A DNA stretch of 64,000 bases, from contig NZ_CAHJXN010000004.1 in NCBI RefSeq assembly GCF_903645285.1, forward strand, positions 310,305-374,304, written 5' to 3'. Shown piece by piece: positions 40,103 through 50,600 of this stretch. This stretch comes from Streptococcus thalassemiae (GTDB lineage: Bacteria > Bacillota > Bacilli > Lactobacillales > Streptococcaceae). The notes beneath the pieces are model-generated. The model was not told where the DNA came from, searched no databases, and saw nothing but the letters and a program-made list of their open reading frames with translations. Numbering within the stretch: position 1 is the first letter of the stretch; the number at the start of each line of letters is the position of its first letter. The position numbers were made by a program, and so were the translations under genes.

Positions 40103-40261
40103 TTAAATATAGGATTTCAAAATATCGACGACATCGCTTCTTTTCTTAACCTGATAGGACTTGATTCCCAATTTCTCAGCTGTCATTGCATTGTACCCAA
40201 TGTTGCCCAGAAAGACACAATTTGTAGGATTTAACTGGTATTTATCGAGAATCCCCTTCAT
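40103..40261 (-). pseudogene. Remnant of a HAD-like hydrolase (C-terminal fragment)
   Basis: A 52-codon minus-strand frame from ATG 40261 to TAA 40103 encodes MKGILDKYQLNPTNCVFLGN, then IGYNAMTAEKLGIKSYQV. This resembles the last quarter of HAD-type phosphatases (the VxxGN/D-xxxxAxxA motif IV region), but Gly-Asn replaces Gly-Asp and the catalytic N-terminus is absent. An in-frame stop lies eight codons upstream. No good ribosome-binding site is seen. Assignment is by eye. Confidence 0.45.
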
Positions 40262-40294
40262 ACTTATATAAAGCCCCTCTTTACTTTATTCTCC

Positions 40295-40705
40295 TTACAA
40301 ATCCTTTTGGTAATAATATCTTTGCCCAATGTAGGGATAGTCTTGTAACCTAAAGACTTCCTTGTAGCCATGCCTTTTATAAAAATCTGGAGCCTGAAAC
40401 TGGTAAGTATTGACAAAAGCAAAACGACAGTTACGATTCTTAGCTTCAGTTTCTGATTGCTGCAATAGTCTTGAACCGATTCCTTGCCCTCTCAATTCCT
40501 CTTTTACAAATAAATACTCGATTTCTAGCCAATTTCCAAAAGTCTCTGCTATCAAACCTGCCAGGAGATTGCCCTTTTCATCTTCGACATAAAGATTAAG
40601 TGGCTCACTTTCAGCCTCTTCTCTTTTTGAACGATTATAAGCACGAATCAAATTCCCAATTTCTTGTGCTTTCTGGGATTCCTTATTTTCCAATCTAAAG
40701 TACAT
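40295..40705 (-). CDS. GNAT-family N-acetyltransferase
   Basis: 136 residues from ATG 40705, with GAGGAGG 5 nt upstream (a longer frame to 40723 is rejected). The acetyl-CoA-binding motif A is LFVKEELRGQGIGSRLL, followed by the FYKRHGYKEV motif B region. The acceptor is unknown. It has a near-consensus promoter of its own. Confidence 0.88.
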   Translation of the reverse strand: MYFRLENKESQKAQEIGNLIRAYNRSKREEAESEPLNLYVEDEKGNLLAGLIAETFGNWLEIEYLFVKEELRGQGIGSRLLQQSETEAKNRNCRFAFVNTYQFQAPDFYKRHGYKEVFRLQDYPYIGQRYYYQKDL

Positions 40706-40735
40706 CCAAACCTCCTCAAACACTGTTACAACTTG

Positions 40736-40764
40736 ATTATAGTCTTATTTCAAAAGACTGTCAA
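40736..40764 (-). promoter_or_regulatory. Consensus promoter of the GNAT gene
   Basis: Minus-strand TTGACA (40759-40764), 17 nt, TATAAT (40736-40741): a perfect sigma-A promoter. Confidence 0.85.
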
Positions 40765-40769
40765 ACTAG

Positions 40770-40805
40770 CAAAAACCCACCAACCTGAGTTGATGAGTCT
40801 TTAAT
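40770..40805 (-). terminator. Terminator of the amino-acid permease gene
   Basis: On the minus strand ACTCATCAAC pairs with GTTGGTGGGT (two G-T pairs) around TCAG, followed by TTTT. Confidence 0.75.
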
Positions 40806-42170
40806 CTATTTTCTAAATTTCCACTGGCTGTAAATCCCAAAACCGATAATCCAGATAGCTGAGCCGATTACTCCTACAAATGTAGACTCTTGTAAAAAGA
40901 GGGTTACAAAGACAAAGGCAAAGAAGAGCATGGTTAAGGGATTTAGGAAACGATAATGGGGCATGAGATAGCCATCCGCCATAAAGTCTGGTGACTTGCG
41001 GTATTTAAGGTGAGCCACCATAATCAAGATATAAATGGCGATATAGACACCTGATGATGATGCCGTAATCAAGGCAAAGGCATCCGAAACACCTGGCAAG
41101 ACGTTGATAAAGGCTGCTAGGGCAATCAAGATTGCTGAAGCAATGATAGCATTTTGTGGCACATTATGGCGAGAAAGGGTATCTGCCTTGATTGCTTTTA
41201 GGAATGGATTTGGCGAATCATGGGCAATCTGATACAAATGGCGCCCTGTTGAATAAAGGGTTGAGTTAAGAGCAGATGCTGCTGAGGTCAAAACGACGAA
41301 GTTAATCAAGGCTGCTGCCCACTTGACACCGGCCAATTCAAATACTGTAACAAAAGGTGAATCAGCAGAAGCCAGTTCACGCCATGGAATGATAGCCATG
41401 ATGGCTAAGAGGGCACCACCGTAGAAAAAGGCGATACGCAAAGGGATTTCCTTAACGGCTTTTGGCAAGACCTGACGTGGATTTTTGGTTTCAGAAGTTG
41501 TGACCCCGATAAACTCAATCATAAGGTAGGCAAAGAAAACCATCTGGAAGGCCATGACAAAGTTGACACCTCCATTTGGGAAGAGGGAGAAATTGTCAGC
41601 AATATTAGCTAAACTTGCTACTCCATGAGGTGTCTTAAAGCCTGTCAAGACCATAAAGACTCCTGTGGCAATCATGGCTAAAATAGCCACAATCTTGACC
41701 ATCGCAAACCAAAACTCAACTTCTCCAAAGAGCTTCACCGCAATCAAATTGACCAAGGCTAGAATGGTCAAAAATCCAATCTCAATCATCCAACTCGGCC
41801 AAGTTGGAAACCAAAATTGCACATAATGTGCGATAGCAGTGATTTCCGCCATACCGATAAAGACAACAGATAGCCAGTAAGACCAAACCGAGAAATAGCC
41901 CCAGCCCTTACCCAAATGGCGTGTGATAAAGTTGATAAAGGTATGTTGCTCAGGGTCTTGGTAAAGCATTTCCCCAACAGCACGCATCATGAGGAACATG
42001 AAAGCCCCTGTAATCATATAAATCAGTACAATGGAAGGACCTGTTAGGCTGATAGAGCGACCTGCTCCCAAAAAGAGTCCTGTTCCGATTGTTCCAGCGA
42101 TGGCCATAACCTGCACATGACGATTAGTCAGACCACGCTCCATCTTATTTTTTTTCTTCTTTGAACTCAT
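40806..42170 (-). CDS. Amino-acid permease (APC superfamily)
   Basis: 454 residues with about 12 membrane helices. The AAT-family signature starts MERGLTNRHVQVMAIAGTIGTGLFLGAG, followed by the typical TSETKNPRQVLPKAVKEIPLRI loop. Proton-coupled amino-acid uptake is expected; within the family it is close to CycA/AnsP-type carriers, but the substrate cannot be read. GGAGA precedes the ATG. Separated from greA by a strong hairpin. Confidence 0.9.
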   Translation of the reverse strand: MSSKKKKNKMERGLTNRHVQVMAIAGTIGTGLFLGAGRSISLTGPSIVLIYMITGAFMFLMMRAVGEMLYQDPEQHTFINFITRHLGKGWGYFSVWSYWLSVVFIGMAEITAIAHYVQFWFPTWPSWMIEIGFLTILALVNLIAVKLFGEVEFWFAMVKIVAILAMIATGVFMVLTGFKTPHGVASLANIADNFSLFPNGGVNFVMAFQMVFFAYLMIEFIGVTTSETKNPRQVLPKAVKEIPLRIAFFYGGALLAIMAIIPWRELASADSPFVTVFELAGVKWAAALINFVVLTSAASALNSTLYSTGRHLYQIAHDSPNPFLKAIKADTLSRHNVPQNAIIASAILIALAAFINVLPGVSDAFALITASSSGVYIAIYILIMVAHLKYRKSPDFMADGYLMPHYRFLNPLTMLFFAFVFVTLFLQESTFVGVIGSAIWIIGFGIYSQWKFRK

Positions 42171-42198
42171 ATCGTCTCCAATTCAATTTAAAATGGAA

Positions 42199-42242
42199 AA
42201 AGGAGTGAGTGAAGCGCACAGCCTCCCCACTCCTTTTTTTGT
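42199..42242 (-). terminator. Terminator of greA
   Basis: AAAAAGGAGTG pairs with CACTCCTTTTTTT around a ~20-nt loop; it functions on the minus strand after greA. Confidence 0.85.
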
Positions 42243-42244
42243 TT

Positions 42245-42727
42245 TTAGGCTGTTTTTTCAACCTTCAAGATTTTTACATCATAGCTACCAACAGGTGTTT
42301 CAATCGTTGCTGTGTCACCTGTTTTCTTGCCGATCAAGGCTTGTCCAATTGGGCTTTCATTTGAAACTTTACCTGCAAAGGCATCCGCACCAGCTGAACC
42401 TACGATAATATAAACTTCTTCTTCGTCCTCACCAATTTCTTGGATGGTGACTGTTTTCCCAATCGCTACTTCATCATCGGCAACTGAGTCGCTATTGACG
42501 ATTTCAGCATAACGGATTTTTGTTTCCAAGCTAGAGATTTGTCCTTCAACAAAGGCTTGTTCATCCTTAGCCGCTTCGTATTCACTGTTTTCAGAAAGAT
42601 CACCGTATGAACGAGCAATTTTAATACGTTCTACCACTTCTGGACGGCGGACTAATTTCAATTCTTCTAATTCTTTTTCAAGTTTTTCCTTTTCCTCAAG
42701 GGTCATAGGATATGTTTTTTCTGCCAT
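42245..42727 (-). CDS. greA: Transcription elongation factor GreA
   Basis: 160 residues from ATG 42727 ([16 protein letters not shown]); an in-frame TTG three codons upstream is not needed. An N-terminal coiled coil with the acidic tip ([20 protein letters not shown]) and a C-terminal FKBP-like domain ending [22 protein letters not shown]. It rescues backtracked RNA polymerase. Lies 61 nt after mltG, likely in the same transcript. Confidence 0.97.
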   Translation of the reverse strand: MAEKTYPMTLEEKEKLEKELEELKLVRRPEVVERIKIARSYGDLSENSEYEAAKDEQAFVEGQISSLETKIRYAEIVNSDSVADDEVAIGKTVTIQEIGEDEEEVYIIVGSAGADAFAGKVSNESPIGQALIGKKTGDTATIETPVGSYDVKILKVEKTA

Positions 42728-42788
42728 TTTTCTCAACTTTCTTCTGATGATATTTTCGAAAGAAAATGATGTGAAGTATCACATAATT

Positions 42789-44453
42789 TTAGTTTGTTTG
42801 GTTTAATTTGCTGTTAACATGTTCAGCGACATTGCGGTCGTGGTCTTCTTGATTGTTAGCATAGTAGACCTTGCCTTCTGTGACATCTGCTACAAAGTAG
42901 AGGTTATCGCTCTTAGTTTGATTGATGCTTGACTCAATCGCATCCAGACTTGGACTATCGACTGGACCAGGCATGAGACCTACATTTTTATAAACATTAT
43001 AAGGTGAATCAATGTTGGTATCAATCGCAACATCCTCAGCTAGACTGATATTTTGCCCCAGTTTTCCTTGGGCATACAAGATTGCAATGTTACTTTGAAG
43101 TGGCATATCACGATTCAAACGATTGTAGAATACACCTGCAATGAGCTTACGATCTTCTGTCTTGGCACCTTCTTTTTCGACCAAGGAAGCAATGGTCAAC
43201 AACTCATTGACAGTCAAGTTTTTAGATTTGATCGTACTATAGTAAGGAGATAGGTTCTTATCCATAGCAGCTAACATCTCATCAATCAAGCTCTCAATAG
43301 TTGTGCTTTCCTTGATAGAGTATGTAGCTGGGAAAAGGTATCCTTCCAAACGATAACGAGCCCCACTTTCCTTTGTAGGCAAGCTTTCCAATAAAGTAGG
43401 ATATTTGGCAACTTCTTGACTGATAAAGTTCTCATCTTGAACTTTAGCCAAGAAAGCCTCCGCTGTCAAAGGCTCTTTGAAGTCACCTTGCAATTGACCT
43501 ACCGCTTGTGCAATTTGATCAATCGTATAACCTTCTGGAATTGTCAAAGTCGCAAGTACAGGTTCTTGTGGTTCAGCTGTTCCACCTTTTTGCAACTCTT
43601 TGAGTAAGTCTTCTGTACTCATACTCTTTTGCAAATTGTAGTAACCTGCTTTCAAGTCGGTATAATTTTTATACTTGGCATAAAAGCTAAAAATCAGACC
43701 ATGCTTTACCAAACCAGCTTTTTCAAGCGTCGTACCGATTTCTTGAACGTTTGAACCTTCTGGAATTCCAACCGTCACATATTGTTTCGATGAAGCATCC
43801 ACAGGCTGTAAAGATGACTGAACATACTGGTAACCAAAGTAACCACCTGCTGAGAGCAAGGCAAGGAATACAAGGAATGAAATCACAAAGGCTTTCACAT
43901 GTGACTTCTTCTCTTTCTTAGGCTTAACGGGTTTTGATCCTTCTCTACGGCTACGACGTGGTGTATCGCTAATGATATCCACTGTTTCTGTAGCAGGCGT
44001 AGGTGTTTCTGGACCTGCTTGTTCTGCTTTTTTCTCTGCCGTCTTATAGGAAACAGCTACCCTTGTTGGGGTTTCATTGTATTCTCTTTCAAGTTTCTTA
44101 GGTCTAACAGGACCTGGTCCTGGTCTTGAACCACTTTCTTCCGCTGGAGAAGAAGGTACATCTTGACTTGGATGACTTGGAACACCAGGAGTTTCTCTTT
44201 GAATCTCATCTGCTGGAGAAGCTGGTACATCTTGACTTGGGTGAGTAGGCGCAGCAGGAGCTTTTCTCATAATCTCCTCTACCGTTGACAAGGAATCAGC
44301 CATGAGTTCTTCAGCTGAAGGTTCATTTGCAGGAGTGCGAACTACTGCCTTATCTTCTCTCAGAACTTCATCATAGCCTTTTACTTTTTCTAAATCTCTC
44401 AGAATCTGCTCTTTAAAGCTTAATTTCTCTTCTTCTCTTGACTTTTCACTCAA
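42789..44453 (-). CDS. mltG: Endolytic murein transglycosylase MltG
   Basis: 554 residues starting at TTG 44453, with GGAGG 8 nt upstream. A long cytoplasmic N-terminus (1-~190) contains two near-repeats APTHPSQDVPASPAD / VPSHPSQDVPSSPAE. Then come one membrane helix (AFVISFLVFLALLSAGGYFGY), a LysM-like region and the YceG domain with catalytic Glu in LTIASLVEKEG and the GVFYNRL and PYNVYKNVGLMPGPV motifs. It cuts nascent glycan strands; in pneumococcus it belongs to peripheral wall synthesis. Has its own promoter. Confidence 0.94.
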   Translation of the reverse strand: MSEKSREEEKLSFKEQILRDLEKVKGYDEVLREDKAVVRTPANEPSAEELMADSLSTVEEIMRKAPAAPTHPSQDVPASPADEIQRETPGVPSHPSQDVPSSPAEESGSRPGPGPVRPKKLEREYNETPTRVAVSYKTAEKKAEQAGPETPTPATETVDIISDTPRRSRREGSKPVKPKKEKKSHVKAFVISFLVFLALLSAGGYFGYQYVQSSLQPVDASSKQYVTVGIPEGSNVQEIGTTLEKAGLVKHGLIFSFYAKYKNYTDLKAGYYNLQKSMSTEDLLKELQKGGTAEPQEPVLATLTIPEGYTIDQIAQAVGQLQGDFKEPLTAEAFLAKVQDENFISQEVAKYPTLLESLPTKESGARYRLEGYLFPATYSIKESTTIESLIDEMLAAMDKNLSPYYSTIKSKNLTVNELLTIASLVEKEGAKTEDRKLIAGVFYNRLNRDMPLQSNIAILYAQGKLGQNISLAEDVAIDTNIDSPYNVYKNVGLMPGPVDSPSLDAIESSINQTKSDNLYFVADVTEGKVYYANNQEDHDRNVAEHVNSKLNQTN

Positions 44454-44484
44454 AAGTTTTTCCTCCTTGTTGACAATCCATAAT

Positions 44485-44513
44485 ATTATATCTTAAAAGT
44501 CCAAGAAAAGCAA
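44485..44513 (-). promoter_or_regulatory. mltG promoter
   Basis: Minus-strand TTGCTT (44508-44513), 17 nt, TATAAT (44485-44490). Confidence 0.65.
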
Positions 44514-44541
44514 CCTATGATACTTTTCCTAGCTTATTTTT

Positions 44542-44694
44542 TATATTCAATGAAAATCAAAGAGCAAACTAGGAAGCTAGCCGCAGGTTGCTCAAAACAC
44601 TGTTTTGAGGTTGTAGATAAGACTGACGAAGTCAGTAACATATATACGGTAAGGCGACGCTGACGTGGTTTGAATTTGATTTTCGAAGAGTATT
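44542..44694 (+). repeat. BOX element (A1-B1-C1)
   Basis: Plus orientation: boxA TATTCAATGAAAATCAAAG start, one boxB (GACTGACGAAGTCAGT), and boxC ending TTTTCGAAGAGTATT. Its boxC part is read as coding sequence by the acetyltransferase gene on the other strand. Confidence 0.92.
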
Positions 44695-45180
44695 AGCTTC
44701 CCAGACCATATCATACCAAGTTTCCCCTGCAAAGGTTGACTGAGACAAGCCTTCATTGACAAATCCGTGTTTTTCATAGTAGGCGATGAGATAGTCATGA
44801 CAGGTTAGGTTAATACCTTCTCTCTTATCCTCAAGAGCAACTTCTTTCAAGGCTGTTAGCAATTTCTGACCCAGTCCGAGTCCCTGTGCCTCCTTGGCAA
44901 TAGACAGACAGGTCACAGAGATATAACCACCAGGCTCATGACTATAGTCTTTTATTTCTTCTGTAAAGGACTGGTCTTGCAGATGGCGGTGTGGTCCAAC
45001 TGGCCCTTCTATATAACCCATGATTCTTCCTTCTTTTTCCGCAACCAGAAAAGAGGTCTGAATTTCTCGCAAATGTGCCTCAAAGACAGATCGAGGAATG
45101 GCTTCTTCAACCGAGAAATTCTCTAGTTCAATCTCAACGATACGATCCAAATCTTCTAATCTTGCTTGTCTGATTTTCAT
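44632..45180 (-). CDS. GNAT-family N-acetyltransferase with BOX-derived C-terminus
   Basis: 182 residues. Acetyl-CoA motif LSIAKEAQGLGLGQKLLTAL, then YYEKHGFVNEGLSQSTFAGETWYDMVWEA typical of the C-terminal part. The final ~20 residues (NTLRKSNSNHVSVALPYICY) and the stop are encoded by the boxC part of the BOX element, so the original end has been replaced or extended. Its start overlaps the upstream GNAT gene by 4 nt. Confidence 0.88.
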   Translation of the reverse strand: MKIRQARLEDLDRIVEIELENFSVEEAIPRSVFEAHLREIQTSFLVAEKEGRIMGYIEGPVGPHRHLQDQSFTEEIKDYSHEPGGYISVTCLSIAKEAQGLGLGQKLLTALKEVALEDKREGINLTCHDYLIAYYEKHGFVNEGLSQSTFAGETWYDMVWEANTLRKSNSNHVSVALPYICY

Positions 45181-45638
45181 TGTACCTCCAGATAATAGGG
45201 ATTAAACCAAATCATACTAAAACCCTGGCTAGTTTCATAAAGGGAAGTTTCTTCATCAATAAAACCGTTCATTTCAAAATAGGAAAGCAGCTCAGAAGGA
45301 CTCTCCAAACGAATCCCTTTGTAATCCAGCTCAACTGCCATCTCTTTCAAGGCTGCAAGAAGAAGTGTTCCCAAGCCCTGTCTCTGATGGTCAGACTCAA
45401 TGACTAAAGAATGTATTTCTAGACATTGCGGATTGTCTGACTGGGGACTTGATAGAATATAGCCTAAAAGTTGATTTTCATCCCTAGCTAGAAGAAAGGT
45501 ATCCGCACACTTACGGATACTTTCTTCTAAGATATGGGAAGGTTGCTGCTTTTCAGCTGGAAAAGACGAGGTCTGAAGTGCCTCTATCTCAGGAAAATCA
45601 GACTTGCTTGCCTGAATGATCTTAATTGGAATTTCCAT
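45177..45638 (-). CDS. GNAT-family N-acetyltransferase
   Basis: 153 residues; motif A LVIESDHQRQGLGTLLLAAL and FEMNGFIDEETSLYET. It resembles the following GNAT in length and layout, suggesting an old duplication. Lies 9 nt after murC and overlaps the next gene by 4 nt. The acceptor substrate is unknown. Confidence 0.88.
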   Translation of the reverse strand: MEIPIKIIQASKSDFPEIEALQTSSFPAEKQQPSHILEESIRKCADTFLLARDENQLLGYILSSPQSDNPQCLEIHSLVIESDHQRQGLGTLLLAALKEMAVELDYKGIRLESPSELLSYFEMNGFIDEETSLYETSQGFSMIWFNPYYLEVQ

Positions 45639-45647
45639 GAGAACATC

Positions 45648-46982
45648 CTATTGAACATTGCTTGTCAAGTTAGACAAGAGACGCTCAAATGAGTATTCAT
45701 AGGTTTGGATGTCTCCTGCTCCCATAAAGACGTAAACAGCATTGTCATGGTCAAGGAGTGGAGAAACATTTTCAACAGTGATCACTTGGTGTTTTTTGTT
45801 GATTTTTTTGGCTAGGTCTTCTACCTTAACGTCACCATGGTCTACCTCACGAGCAGATCCATAGATTTGCGCTAGGTAAACAGCATCCGCTTGGTTCAAA
45901 GCGTGAGCAAATTCGTCCAACAAGGCAATGGTTCTTGTAAAGGTATGCGGTTGGAAGACTGCTACAATTTCCTTGCTTGGGTATTTCTGACGAGCCGCAT
46001 CCAAGGTCGCAATAATTTCTGTTGGATGGTGGGCAAAGTCATCAATAATCACTGTGTCATTGACAATTTTCTCAGTGAAACGACGCTTAACACCGGCAAA
46101 TGTTTTCAGGTGCTCACGCACCAAGTTCAAATCAAATCCTGCTGTGTAAAGAAGACCAATAACGGCTGTCGCATTCATGATATTGTGACGACCAAAGGTT
46201 GGAATGTGGAATTGCCCCAAGTCTTGTCCACGGAAATGAACCGTGAAAGTTGACCCAGTTGTAGAACGAAGAAGATCGCTAACTACAAAGTCATTACCTT
46301 CTGCTTCAAAGCCATAATAATAAATCGGAGCATTGGCTGTAATCTTACGCAATTCTGCATCTTCACCATAGACAAAAAGACCCTTGGTAATTTGTTTGGC
46401 ATAGTCGTTAAAAGCATTGAAAACATCCTCTAGACTTGTGAAATAGTCTGGATGGTCAAAGTCAATGTTGGTAATAATAGAGTATTCTGGGTGGTAAGGC
46501 ATAAAGTGGCGCTCATATTCGTCAGATTCAAAGACAAAATATTTGGCATTGGCCGAACCACGACCTGTCCCATCCCCAATCAGGAAGCTAGTGTCTGTGA
46601 TGTGAGACAAGACATGAGACAACATACCTGTCGTTGAAGTTTTTCCATGCGCTCCAGCTACTCCCATGCTAACAAAATCACGCATAAAGCTACCTAGAAA
46701 TTCATGATAACGTTTGTAGCTGATACCATTTTGGTCTGCATAGGCAATTTCGACGTTGTTATCTGGACGAAAGGCATTTCCAGCGATAATTTCCATATCA
46801 CCGTCTAGGTTCTTTTCATCAAAAGGAAGAATGGTAATGCCTGCCTGCTCAAGACCACGTTGAGTAAAGTAGTACTTTTCAACATCTGATCCCTGTACCT
46901 TATGCCCCATTTGGTGCAACATCAAGGCTAAGGCACTCATCCCTGATCCCTTAATTCCGATAAAATGATATGTCTTTGACAT
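45648..46982 (-). CDS. murC: UDP-N-acetylmuramate--L-alanine ligase
   Basis: 444 residues. N-terminal Rossmann domain [20 protein letters not shown]-binding loop [36 protein letters not shown] and the C-terminal [10 protein letters not shown] loop. It adds L-Ala to UDP-MurNAc, the first peptide step of peptidoglycan synthesis. It sits between a basic protein of unknown function and two GNAT genes in one operon. Confidence 0.97.
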   Translation of the reverse strand: MSKTYHFIGIKGSGMSALALMLHQMGHKVQGSDVEKYYFTQRGLEQAGITILPFDEKNLDGDMEIIAGNAFRPDNNVEIAYADQNGISYKRYHEFLGSFMRDFVSMGVAGAHGKTSTTGMLSHVLSHITDTSFLIGDGTGRGSANAKYFVFESDEYERHFMPYHPEYSIITNIDFDHPDYFTSLEDVFNAFNDYAKQITKGLFVYGEDAELRKITANAPIYYYGFEAEGNDFVVSDLLRSTTGSTFTVHFRGQDLGQFHIPTFGRHNIMNATAVIGLLYTAGFDLNLVREHLKTFAGVKRRFTEKIVNDTVIIDDFAHHPTEIIATLDAARQKYPSKEIVAVFQPHTFTRTIALLDEFAHALNQADAVYLAQIYGSAREVDHGDVKVEDLAKKINKKHQVITVENVSPLLDHDNAVYVFMGAGDIQTYEYSFERLLSNLTSNVQ

Positions 46983-46992
46983 GTTTCCTCCC

Positions 46993-47610
46993 CTATTCTG
47001 TAATTCTGGTCAGATTCAACTCTTGGGCAACCCGACGTTCTTGTTCTCTTTGTTTACTTTTTTTATTGTAGATTTGGCTCTTCTTTAGAAAATCATAGTT
47101 GTTTTTCTTTGGAGCAGGTGCTGCCACTTCTTCATTCTTGGTAGGGATAGAATGAACTTCTTCCGCCAAGATATAATGAGACTGGGTCAATTTTTGGCTA
47201 TATTTGACAAATTCACCAGGATTTTCCTTTTGGAAAGGCGCTGTCGGTTGGTTACCCTGTCTAACAAAGCCTGATTTAGAATGACGTCTCGCACGGCTGA
47301 AATCCTGAGTTAGATAGTTAGCAGAGCGTTTCTTTTTCAAGTCTGCACGCGCTTCTTCACGCGCCACCTCCGCATAGCTCTTTCCTTCTTTTTTTACCCC
47401 TAAAGGAGCTTTTTTAGGTTTCTCGACTTGCTTTTCAATCGGTTTTACTGGTTTTTCTTCAGTAATAGGAGCCCATTCTAAATAATTTTTATCTCGATAC
47501 TCACCCTTGATATTACTGATCAGATCAGACTCATCATACAAGTTCATGACTGGCATTTCAGTCAGCATGACCTCGTCATCTGACACCAATGGAAATCGTT
47601 CTTCTCTCAT
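46993..47610 (-). CDS. Conserved hypothetical basic protein
   Basis: 205 residues, not recognised. The N-terminus is acidic ([22 protein letters not shown]) and the rest is very rich in Lys, Arg, Gln and Pro with a charged stretch [38 protein letters not shown]-like. No signal peptide or membrane helix; probably largely disordered. It lies 47 nt after the SNF2 gene and 10 nt before murC, suggesting a link to cell-wall growth or nucleic-acid binding. AAGGAAAT precedes the ATG. Confidence 0.75.
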   Translation of the reverse strand: MREERFPLVSDDEVMLTEMPVMNLYDESDLISNIKGEYRDKNYLEWAPITEEKPVKPIEKQVEKPKKAPLGVKKEGKSYAEVAREEARADLKKKRSANYLTQDFSRARRHSKSGFVRQGNQPTAPFQKENPGEFVKYSQKLTQSHYILAEEVHSIPTKNEEVAAPAPKKNNYDFLKKSQIYNKKSKQREQERRVAQELNLTRITE

Positions 47611-47657
47611 TTTCTATTTCCTTTCAACACTTCATTATAGCGTATTGTCTTGATTTT

Positions 47658-50600
47658 TCAAGTACTGGCTTCAGAAATTCCCAAAATTTCTCTAATTTCT
47701 GCTAGGGTCAGACTGCCACGTGACTCTGTGCCATCCAATACTTGTGACACCAGATGTTTCTTCTGTTCTTGGAGTTCCTGAATTTTTTCTTCAATGGTTC
47801 CCTTGGTCACCAAGCGATAGACCTCAACCGTTTCTTCCTGTCCCATCCGATGGGCACGACCAATGGCTTGCGCTTCCACCGCAGGATTCCACCAAAGGTC
47901 AACCAATATAACTGTATCAGCACCTGTTAGGTTCAGTCCGACACCACCAGCCTTGAGGGAAATCAGAAAGGCATCTCTTTCCCCTTGGTTAAAGGCTTTG
48001 GTCATGTCTTGTCTTTCCTTGGCTGGTGTTGAACCCGTGATTTTAAAGGAAGTTAAGCCCAAGTCTGGCAGTTCTTGTTCAATTTTCTCCAACATTCCCT
48101 TGAACTGCGAGAAAATCAAGACACGGTGTCCACCGTCTGCCACCTGGACCAGCAGGTCTCGGAGACTATCCAGTTTGCCACTGGCTCCCTGATAATCTTC
48201 CATAAAGAGGGCAGGAGTGTCACAGATTTGGCGCAAGCGCATCAGACCAGACAAGATTTCCACCCGACTTCGCTGGAATTCTTGGTCTGACACTTGAGCC
48301 AGACGGTCCCGCATCTGTTGCAACTGGGCTAGGTAGATAGCCTTTTGCTGGTCTTCCAGTTCATTTTTATAAACTACTTCGATTAAGTCTGGCAATTCAG
48401 TCAGAACTTCTTCTTTCTTGCGCCGCATCACGAAAGGTTTGATAAACTGAGCAACGCGCTCAGCTGGTAATTTCATAAATTCTTTCTTGCTTGGCAAAAG
48501 TCCTGGCATGACGATTTGGAAAATAGACCACAGTTCACCCAGATGGTTTTCAATAGGAGTTCCTGACAGGGCAAAAACTGACGGCACCACAAATTGTCTC
48601 AAGGTCTGGGCAATCTTGGTCTGGGCGTTTTTCATGACCTGAGCTTCATCTAAGAAAAGGAAGTCAAAGGCCATCCCCTGATAAAGCTCACTATCCTGAC
48701 GGAAAGTGGCATAGCTCGTCACATAGATTTGATGGCTCTCAGCAAGAATCTCTTCACGACTAGTTTTCAAACCATGAACAACAGCCACATCCAACTGTGG
48801 GGCAAATTTCTGAAATTCATCTGCCCAGTTGTAAATCAAACCAGATGGAGCGAGAATCAAAACCCGACTTTCTTTTGTCACTTGACTGGTCAAAAAAGCA
48901 ATAGTCTGCAGGGTTTTACCCAATCCCATATCATCAGCCAAAATTCCACCAAAACCATAATGATGGAGCATTTGCAGCCAGCCGATTCCCTTTTCCTGAT
49001 AATCTCGCAAGTCAGCCTGAACTTGAGTTGCTTGTCGAGGAAAGTCCTCTGGATGCGTCAAGTCGTGGGCCAGATTCTGGAATTCTTGTGAAAAAGAAAC
49101 ACGATCTCGCCCTTCAAAGAGATGAGCTAAACTGTAGGCCAAGGATTTCCGAGCCTGCAAGGAGCCATCTTTTAATTCAAATTGCCCCAGTTCCTGTAGA
49201 TTTTGGCGAATTTTCTTGGTTTCTTCATCGAAAAAGTAGACTTGATTAGACGAATCGATATAAAAATCTTGATTGGCAATCAAGGCCTGCATGGCTTGGT
49301 CGATTTCCTCCTGGGCAATATCTTGAAAATCAAACTGGATTTCCAAGAGACCTCCCTTAGAAGCAATCTGCACTTGAGGACTCGCTAGGCTATAAAGCTC
49401 TTCTAGCTTGTCTGATAGGTCAACATGACCGAGTTTTTCAAAGACTGGAATGATTTCGTGAAAGAAATGATAAACAGACTCCGCTTTTAAGGCCTGACGC
49501 CAAGATTGAAAGTCTGCTTCAAAACCAGCTGCCAAACAGACTTGGAAAACTCTTTCTTCTAAGTCAGCATCACTTGAAAATGGCAATTCTTCTAGCTCGT
49601 GTCGGCTTGATACCTGCCTATCCCCATAATCAAACTGAATTTCTAAACGAATCCGATTATCCTCTTCCCTGTCAAAGTAAAAAGAGGGCGCAAAAGTTTT
49701 GATTTGTAAGCGTTCTGGAGCTGAAACCGTCCCCATCTGGTTAAAGAGCGTTAGACAAGAAGCCAACTTATCGCGGTCACTGCTATCAAATTGCAGGTAT
49801 TTTTTCCCATGTTGATCCACAGGCAGCGCTTTGATTTCCTTGAGAAGACGCATCTGCTGGTCTGTTAGAAAATAAACCTGACCTTTATGGAACAGCACAG
49901 CTCCCTGATAAAAGGCATTAACTCTTGGACTTTCACTGATTTCCATTTCAAAATAATCCGAGTATGCTGTTACTGTAAAGGCAAATAGATTGGCATCAGC
50001 ATGCATATCCTGAAAAAGTAGAGTCTGGTAGCTATCCACTTGATGGTCAAATTGAAAATGCGGCAAGGTCATCAGTAAATTTACACCCTGCTCAAAAAAG
50101 GTCAGAGGGAAAAAGAGGTGCCGACCTTGGTTTTGGAAAAAGAGGTCTGGAGCCTGTCCTTCCTCCGTTAGTCCGCGCAAGAAAGTCAGAAGTTCTTGAC
50201 TGGCCTCATCAAAGGCTTCCCAAGAAAGAGACTCCTCATAAATCTTGCCAATCATATAAGACTTTCTCTGCTCAATAATCCTTAAAAAGAGTGGAATATC
50301 CCGAATGACATAGTATTTTTGGCTATTGATTTGGCCGATTCTCAGAGTCCACAAGATATGATTGGTTCCTGCTTCCACTTGCCCCACAGCCGATAATTCA
50401 TAGGCGCGTTCTGATTTTGGAGACAAGATTCGATCCAAAAATTTGCCACCCAAGGTCACCTTGGTTTCAACGGCCTCTTTTTCTTCATAACCTTCTTCCA
50501 GATTTTGCAAGATTTCTTGGCCACGCTCATCATTTTTCAAAAAATGCTCTAGCGCCGCTAAGTGCACACAGTAGCCCCTCTTTTGGAAAAAATCGCAGGC

